From Lunularia cruciata (lineage: Eukaryota; Streptophyta; Marchantiopsida; Lunulariales; Lunulariaceae), in NCBI GenBank assembly GCA_948567375.1, contig OX419757.1:25414732-25478731 (forward strand): DNA of 64,000 bases, in the 5' to 3' direction. Both the position numbers and the translations under genes were made by a program. Under the pieces are notes generated by a model, which made no database searches, was not told the DNA's origin, and saw only the letters and a list, made by a program, of their open reading frames with translations. Below are positions 57,465 through 64,000 of this stretch, piece after piece (position 1 is the stretch's first letter; each line of letters opens with the position of its first letter).

Positions 57465-59633
57465 AACAATGAAATATAAAGCCTGAAAGACCCAAAGAGT
57501 CAAAAGGCTAGAAACACAATACAAAACACATGAAATGTGAGCCTAGGCAAGGGCCTAGGGCATCTGACCAATCTGTAACAAATTGGTCCGATGTAAACCA
57601 ACTTCTGTCATGTACTTCCCTAACGCTAAAGCTTCAACCTGTAAGAGAGTAGAGAAATCACAACAAATAATTTGATGTCTAACTCTGATCAGCATGTAAC
57701 TAGGGCAATCAATCAACACATGATGCTCATCCTCAACTTTGCTCATAGTACACAATTTGCAAAGTCGCATGGAGTGCTCTATCTGCTGCCAACGTCCTTG
57801 TTCTACTTCTAGTCTATGAGAACTAGTTCTATACTAAGCAATAACATGTCTAAGTGAAGTAGAAATCCTAGCCAAGAGATAATCTTGCTTACAATACACC
57901 AACATAGGATTTACAAACTACTGATAGAACACCATCTTGGTACCGGGTTGCTGCCATAGGCAAAGTAAGAACTGCTCCTTGATCACTTCTCGTAGTGCAA
58001 TAGGCTCCAATCTCCAATGTCGCTCAAAAACATTCCACCTAGTGGCCCATGCAATCAGATCTGTATACCAACCGACAGATAGAGTGGCACAAAAAGCTTG
58101 GTAGGGAAGTCTCTCATGGTCCATGGACCTCACCTTAGTGGCATATGTGATAGCTAAAAAAAAAGCTTCAGCCTCAAGAGGTAAAAACCCTGTTTCAGCA
58201 AGCAGCAATACATAGGGAGTTTGAGTCCTCACCCCAAGTTCATCACACAAAAACAATTTCTGAACTTTCTCCACCTTTTTCCACCATGTCTTCTTAGTAC
58301 CTGTGTACTAAGTACTAAGTAGTAAGTACTATGTTAGTGTGTGATAGTTGTTCAAGAGGATGGCATATGGCATGTATGACTCCTCCCCTCACGGTGGTTC
58401 CTCAAGGACAATGGTTATGTCATAGATGTACTTGACCTATAGCTACTTCATTCTTTATATGGTATAGATTGCAGACATGCAACTAACGATGGGGCTCCAT
58501 AGCACCCGGTCTCTTGATCTTTGCCCATTAGAGGTATACCATATATTTAGAATAGATGGCTATCTTGATATAGAACTTATATATGTTATTGCTCAATATA
58601 GAACTAGTTCTCATAGACTAGAAGTAGAACAAGGACGTTGGCAGCAGATAGAGCCCTCCATGCGACTTTGCAAATTGTGTACTATGAGCAAAGTTGAGGA
58701 TGAGCATCATGTGTTGATTGTTTGCCCTTGTTACATGCAAATTAGAGTTAGACATCAGATTACTTGTAGTGATTTCTCTACTCTCTTACAGGTTGAAGCT
58801 TTAGCGTTAGGGAAGTACATGACAGAAGTTAGTTTACATCGGACCAATTTGTTACAGATTGGTCAGATGCCCTAGGCCCTTGCCTAGGCTCACATTTCAT
58901 GTGTTTTGTATTGTGTTTCTAGCCTTTTGACTCTTTGGGTCTTTCGGGCTTTATATTTCATCATCATCATATTTCATTGAGTTAGAGGGACCTAACCGCC
59001 AACTAGGGGGGCGATTGTGGCACTTTAGAGTCAATGTATGACTTTTGTGTGAATTATGCTTCTATAGCGATGTATGTTGTGTAGCAAAGTATATTTGCAC
59101 GACAACTATCATGCCATTTGTAGTGCCGCATCTAGATGCTCGGACACTGGAGTTCCAATGATAGTAGTTAGAGTTATTTCAGCAGTTTCTCAAAGACTAC
59201 TTTCCGATGGTCAGATTTTGTGTTTGGGGTACTGACTTCACGGTGGAGCCCACCATCACTTTGCACCGTTCACACCATTGAGTGTGCCTTTAGTGGGACC
59301 GTTAGGGTTTCAAAGCTAGCTCAAGTCCAGGGGGTATAGTTTTGAAGTGAGCTCCAAAGAGCTCACTTCTCTGATGTTGAGCCTTCGAGTTCTTGGCTAT
59401 GGTGGACAGAGGCCGGCGAGCGTCACATGGATTTTCTATGCTTGAGTGGGTGTGGCTTGATTGTAATCAATGCCAAGTTGTTGGCAGTTTATAGAGTGAC
59501 AGATCAAGTACTAATCTGAGTTGAGTTGAGTTGAGAGTGGTAAGCAATTTGATTATTGTGGCACTTTAGAGTCTATGTATGACTTATGTGTGAGTTGTGC
59601 TTCTATAGTGTATGATGTTGACAGCGATGTATG
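57465..59633. repeat. Array unit U13 (2,169 bp)
   Basis: Short form; G in GATGTATG. Confidence 0.93.
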
Positions 59634-61802
59634 AACAATGAAATATAAAGCCTGAAAGACCCAAAGAGTCAAAAGGCTAGAAACACAATACAAAACACAT
59701 GAAATGTGAGCCTAGGCAAGGGCCTAGGGCATCTGACCAATCTGTAACAAATTGGTCCGATGTAAACCAACTTCTGTCATGTACTTCCCTAACGCTAAAG
59801 CTTCAACCTGTAAGAGAGTAGAGAAATCACAACAAATAATTTGATGTCTAACTCTGATCAGCATGTAACTAGGGCAATCAATCAACACATGATGCTCATC
59901 CTCAACTTTGCTCATAGTACACAATTTGCAAAGTCGCATGGAGTGCTCTATCTGCTGCCAACGTCCTTGTTCTACTTCTAGTCTATGAGAACTAGTTCTA
60001 TACTAAGCAATAACATGTCTAAGTGAAGTAGAAATCCTAGCCAAGAGATAATCTTGCTTACAATACACCAACATAGGATTTACAAACTACTGATAGAACA
60101 CCATCTTGGTACCGGGTTGCTGCCATAGGCAAAGTAAGAACTGCTCCTTGATCACTTCTCGTAGTGCAATAGGCTCCAATCTCCAATGTCGCTCAAAAAC
60201 ATTCCACCTAGTGGCCCATGCAATCAGATCTGTATACCAACCGACAGATAGAGTGGCACAAAAAGCTTGGTAGGGAAGTCTCTCATGGTCCATGGACCTC
60301 ACCTTAGTGGCATATGTGATAGCTAAAAAAAAAGCTTCAGCCTCAAGAGGTAAAAACCCTGTTTCAGCAAGCAGCAATACATAGGGAGTTTGAGTCCTCA
60401 CCCCAAGTTCATCACACAAAAACAATTTCTGAACTTTCTCCACCTTTTTCCACCATGTCTTCTTAGTACCTGTGTACTAAGTACTAAGTAGTAAGTACTA
60501 TGTTAGTGTGTGATAGTTGTTCAAGAGGATGGCATATGGCATGTATGACTCCTCCCCTCACGGTGGTTCCTCAAGGACAATGGTTATGTCATAGATGTAC
60601 TTGACCTATAGCTACTTCATTCTTTATATGGTATAGATTGCAGACATGCAACTAACGATGGGGCTCCATAGCACCCGGTCTCTTGATCTTTGCCCATTAG
60701 AGGTATACCATATATTTAGAATAGATGGCTATCTTGATATAGAACTTATATATGTTATTGCTCAATATAGAACTAGTTCTCATAGACTAGAAGTAGAACA
60801 AGGACGTTGGCAGCAGATAGAGCCCTCCATGCGACTTTGCAAATTGTGTACTATGAGCAAAGTTGAGGATGAGCATCATGTGTTGATTGTTTGCCCTTGT
60901 TACATGCAAATTAGAGTTAGACATCAGATTACTTGTAGTGATTTCTCTACTCTCTTACAGGTTGAAGCTTTAGCGTTAGGGAAGTACATGACAGAAGTTA
61001 GTTTACATCGGACCAATTTGTTACAGATTGGTCAGATGCCCTAGGCCCTTGCCTAGGCTCACATTTCATGTGTTTTGTATTGTGTTTCTAGCCTTTTGAC
61101 TCTTTGGGTCTTTCGGGCTTTATATTTCATCATCATCATATTTCATTGAGTTAGAGGGACCTAACCGCCAACTAGGGGGGCGATTGTGGCACTTTAGAGT
61201 CAATGTATGACTTTTGTGTGAATTATGCTTCTATAGCGATCTATGTTGTGTAGCAAAGTATATTTGCACGACAACTATCATGCCATTTGTAGTGCCGCAT
61301 CTAGATGCTCGGACACTGGAGTTCCAATGATAGTAGTTAGAGTTATTTCAGCAGTTTCTCAAAGACTACTTTCCGATGGTCAGATTTTGTGTTTGGGGTA
61401 CTGACTTCACGGTGGAGCCCACCATCACTTTGCACCGTTCACACCATTGAGTGTGCCTTTAGTGGGACCGTTAGGGTTTCAAAGCTAGCTCAAGTCCAGG
61501 GGGTATAGTTTTGAAGTGAGCTCCAAAGAGCTCACTTCTCTGATGTTGAGCCTTCGAGTTCTTGGCTATGGTGGACAGAGGCCGGCGAGCGTCACATGGA
61601 TTTTCTATGCTTGAGTGGGTGTGGCTTGATTGTAATCAATGCCAAGTTGTTGGCAGTTTATAGAGTGACAGATCAAGTACTAATCTGAGTTGAGTTGAGT
61701 TGAGAGTGGTAAGCAATTTGATTATTGTGGCACTTTAGAGTCTATGTATGACTTATGTGTGAGTTGTGCTTCTATAGTGTATGATGTTGACAGCGATGTA
61801 TG
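59634..61802. repeat. Array unit U14 (2,169 bp)
   Basis: Short form; C at 61241. Confidence 0.93.
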
Positions 61803-63983
61803 AACAATGAAATATAAAGCCTGAAAGACCCAAAGAGTCAAAAGGCTAGAAACACAATACAAAACACATGAAATGTGAGCCTAGGCAAGGGCCTAGGGCA
61901 CCTGACCAATCTGTAACAAATTGGTCCGATGTAAACCAACTTCTGTCATGTACTTCCCTAACGCTAAAGCTTCAACCTGTAAGAGAGTAGAGAAATCACA
62001 ACAAATAATTTGATGTCTAACTCTGATCAGCATGTAACTAGGGCAATCAATCAACACATGATGCTCATCCTCAACTTTGCTCATAGTACACAATTTGCAA
62101 AGTCGCATGGAGTGCTCTATCTGCTGCCAACGTCCTTGTTCTACTTCTAGTCTATGAGAACTAGTTCTATACTAAGTCTCTAGACATGTTATTACATGTC
62201 TAAGTGAAGTAGAAATCCTAGCCAAGAGATAATCTTGCTTACAATACACCAACATAGGATTTACAAACTACTGATAGAACACCATCTTGGTACCGGGTTG
62301 CTGCCATAGGCAAAGTAAGAACTGCTCCTTGATCACTTCTCGTAGTGCAATAGGCTCCAATCTCCAATGTCGCTCAAAAACATTCCACCTAGTGGCCCAT
62401 GCAATCAGATCTGTATACCAACCGACAGATAGAGTGGCACAAAAAGCTTGGTAGGGAAGTCTCTCATGGTCCATGGACCTCACCTTAGTGGCATATGTGA
62501 TAGCTAAAAAAAAAGCTTCAGCCTCAAGAGGTAAAAACCCTGTTTCAGCAAGCAGCAATACATAGGGAGTTTGAGTCCTCACCCCAAGTTCATCACACAA
62601 AAACAATTTCTGAACTTTCTCCACCTTTTTCCACCATGTCTTCTTAGTACCTGTGTACTAAGTACTAAGTAGTAAGTACTATGTTAGTGTGTGATAGTTG
62701 TTCAAGAGGATGGCATATGGCATGTATGACTCCTCCCCTCACGGTGGTTCCTCAAGGACAATGGTTATGTCATAGATGTACTTGACCTATAGCTACTTCA
62801 TTCTTTATATGGTATAGATTGCAGACATGCAACTAACGATGGGGCTCCATAGCACCCGGTCTCTTGATCTTTGCCCATTAGAGGTATACCATATATTTAG
62901 AATAGATGGCTATCTTGATATAGAACTTATATATGTTATTGCTCAATATAGAACTAGTTCTCATAGACTAGAAGTAGAACAAGGACGTTGGCAGCAGATA
63001 GAGCCCTCCATGCGACTTTGCAAATTGTGTACTATGAGCAAAGTTGAGGATGAGCATCATGTGTTGATTGTTTGCCCTTGTTACATGCAAATTAGAGTTA
63101 GACATCAGATTACTTGTAGTGATTTCTCTACTCTCTTACAGGTTGAAGCTTTAGCGTTAGGGAAGTACATGACAGAAGTTAGTTTACATCGGACCAATTT
63201 GTTACAGATTGGTCAGATGCCCTAGGCCCTTGCCTAGGCTCACATTTCATGTGTTTTGTATTGTGTTTCTAGCCTTTTGACTCTTTGGGTCTTTCGGGCT
63301 TTATATTTCATCATCATCATATTTCATTGAGTTAGAGGGACCTAACCGCCAACTAGGGGGGCGATTGTGGCACTTTAGAGTCAATGTATGACTTTTGTGT
63401 GAATTATGCTTCTATAGCGATCTATGTTGTGTAGCAAAGTATATTTGCACGACAACTATCATGCCATTTGTAGTGCCGCATCTAGATGCTCGGACACTGG
63501 AGTTCCAATGATAGTAGTTAGAGTTATTTCAGCAGTTTCTCAAAGACTACTTTCCGATGGTCAGATTTTGTGTTTGGGGTACTGACTTCACGGTGGAGCC
63601 CACCATCACTTTGCACCGTTCACACCATTGAGTGTGCCTTTAGTGGGACCGTTAGGGTTTCAAAGCTAGCTCAAGTCCAGGGGGTATAGTTTTGAAGTGA
63701 GCTCCAAAGAGCTCACTTCTCTGATGTTGAGCCTTCGAGTTCTTGGCTATGGTGGACAGAGGCCGGCGAGCGTCACATGGATTTTCTATGCTTGAGTGGG
63801 TGTGGCTTGATTGTAATCAATGCCAAGTTGTTGGCAGTTTATAGAGTGACAGATCAAGTACTAATCTGAGTTGAGTTGAGTTGAGAGTGGTAAGCAATTT
63901 GATTATTGTGGCACTTTAGAGTCTATGTATGACTTATGTGTGAGTTGTGCTTCTATAGTGTATGATGTTGACAGCGATGTATG
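61803..63983. repeat. Array unit U15 (2,181 bp, long form)
   Basis: Long form at 62177-62193; C at 63422; a private T to C change at 61901, in the hairpin region of LINE H. Confidence 0.93.
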
Positions 63984-64000
63984 AACAATGAAATATAAAG
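63984..64000. repeat. Start of array unit U16, cut by window end
   Basis: AACAATGAAATATAAAG, the first 17 bases of a further unit. The array continues beyond the window. Confidence 0.85.

Larger units (their letters stand above)
29753..64000. repeat. Tandem array of a 2,169/2,181-bp composite unit (reaches window end)
   Basis: From 29753 the sequence repeats with a period of 2,169 bp (2,181 in five units) to the window edge. There are 15 full units (31389-63983), the start of a sixteenth, and a first unit interrupted by copy E whose left end is at 23976. Units are nearly identical: I found only a 12-bp length variant and a few single-base variants. Order in each unit: LINE H 3' part (minus), 23-bp filler, second half of gypsy PHD finger, unclear gypsy-side sequence, LINE 3' fragment J (plus), polypurine tract and LTR-like DNA. 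Open frames of 71, 118 and 132 codons in each unit are LINE relics. Confidence 0.95.

Noticed and set aside
31479-63225. Regular open frames of 71, 118 and 132 codons in every array unit as genes
   Set aside because: They are ORF2 C-terminal relics of LINE H and J; 71 and 118 are two pieces of one broken frame, and the 132-codon frame begins in unrelated sequence.
29753-64000. CRISPR array or rDNA-like tandem gene array
   Set aside because: The unit is 2.17 kb without short repeats and spacers, and contains only transposon parts; no rRNA or tRNA is seen.
29753-64000. Array dismissed as pure assembly artefact
   Set aside because: Variants are distributed non-randomly (one A to G switch, five long-form units, a private change in U15), which a simple duplication error would not give; long reads are still needed for copy number.

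Overview
The window looks like nuclear DNA of a eukaryote, probably a plant or streptophyte alga, and almost all of it is transposable-element sequence. Evidence for this: L1-type LINEs with an APE endonuclease and reverse transcriptase, a Ty3/gypsy pol gene with integrase, no operons or bacterial signals, and moderately AT-rich sequence. The lineage is an inference and the species cannot be named. No ordinary host gene is recognised.

Positions 1-24,000 are a patchwork of copies of one LINE family in both orientations, nested in each other: A (minus, old, cut by the window edge), a short plus fragment (4018-5041), a decayed unknown frame (5046-5840), an expanded relative of the LINE 5' UTR (5850-7300), F (minus, split by B), B (plus, both ORFs open), D (plus, a chimeric subfamily, cut short), C (minus, ORF1 open, ORF2 broken), then a Ty3/gypsy pol fragment (22207-23975) carrying a short LINE fragment G. 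LINE H interrupts the PHD finger at the end of the gypsy pol, and the complete LINE E (24521-29752) lies inside H.

From 29753 to the right edge runs a tandem array of a 2,169-bp unit (2,181 bp in five units): 15 complete units plus an interrupted first unit. Each unit holds the 3' part of LINE H (minus), the second half of the gypsy PHD finger, a second LINE 3' fragment (plus), and a polypurine tract followed by LTR-like sequence. The array is therefore a satellite built from the 3' end of a gypsy element already hit by two LINEs.

The LINE itself has several unusual properties. ORF1 and ORF2 are in one frame, separated by a single UAG followed by CAA-UUC, and ORF2 has no AUG before its first catalytic residues; this suggests stop-codon readthrough. 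The 5' UTR is made of degenerate 160-190 bp monomers. The 3' tail is a TTCATTG or TTTCATTG repeat instead of poly(A), target duplications are only 4-7 bp, and there are two insertions made of tail repeat alone. Copies B and E have full coding capacity and may be recently active.
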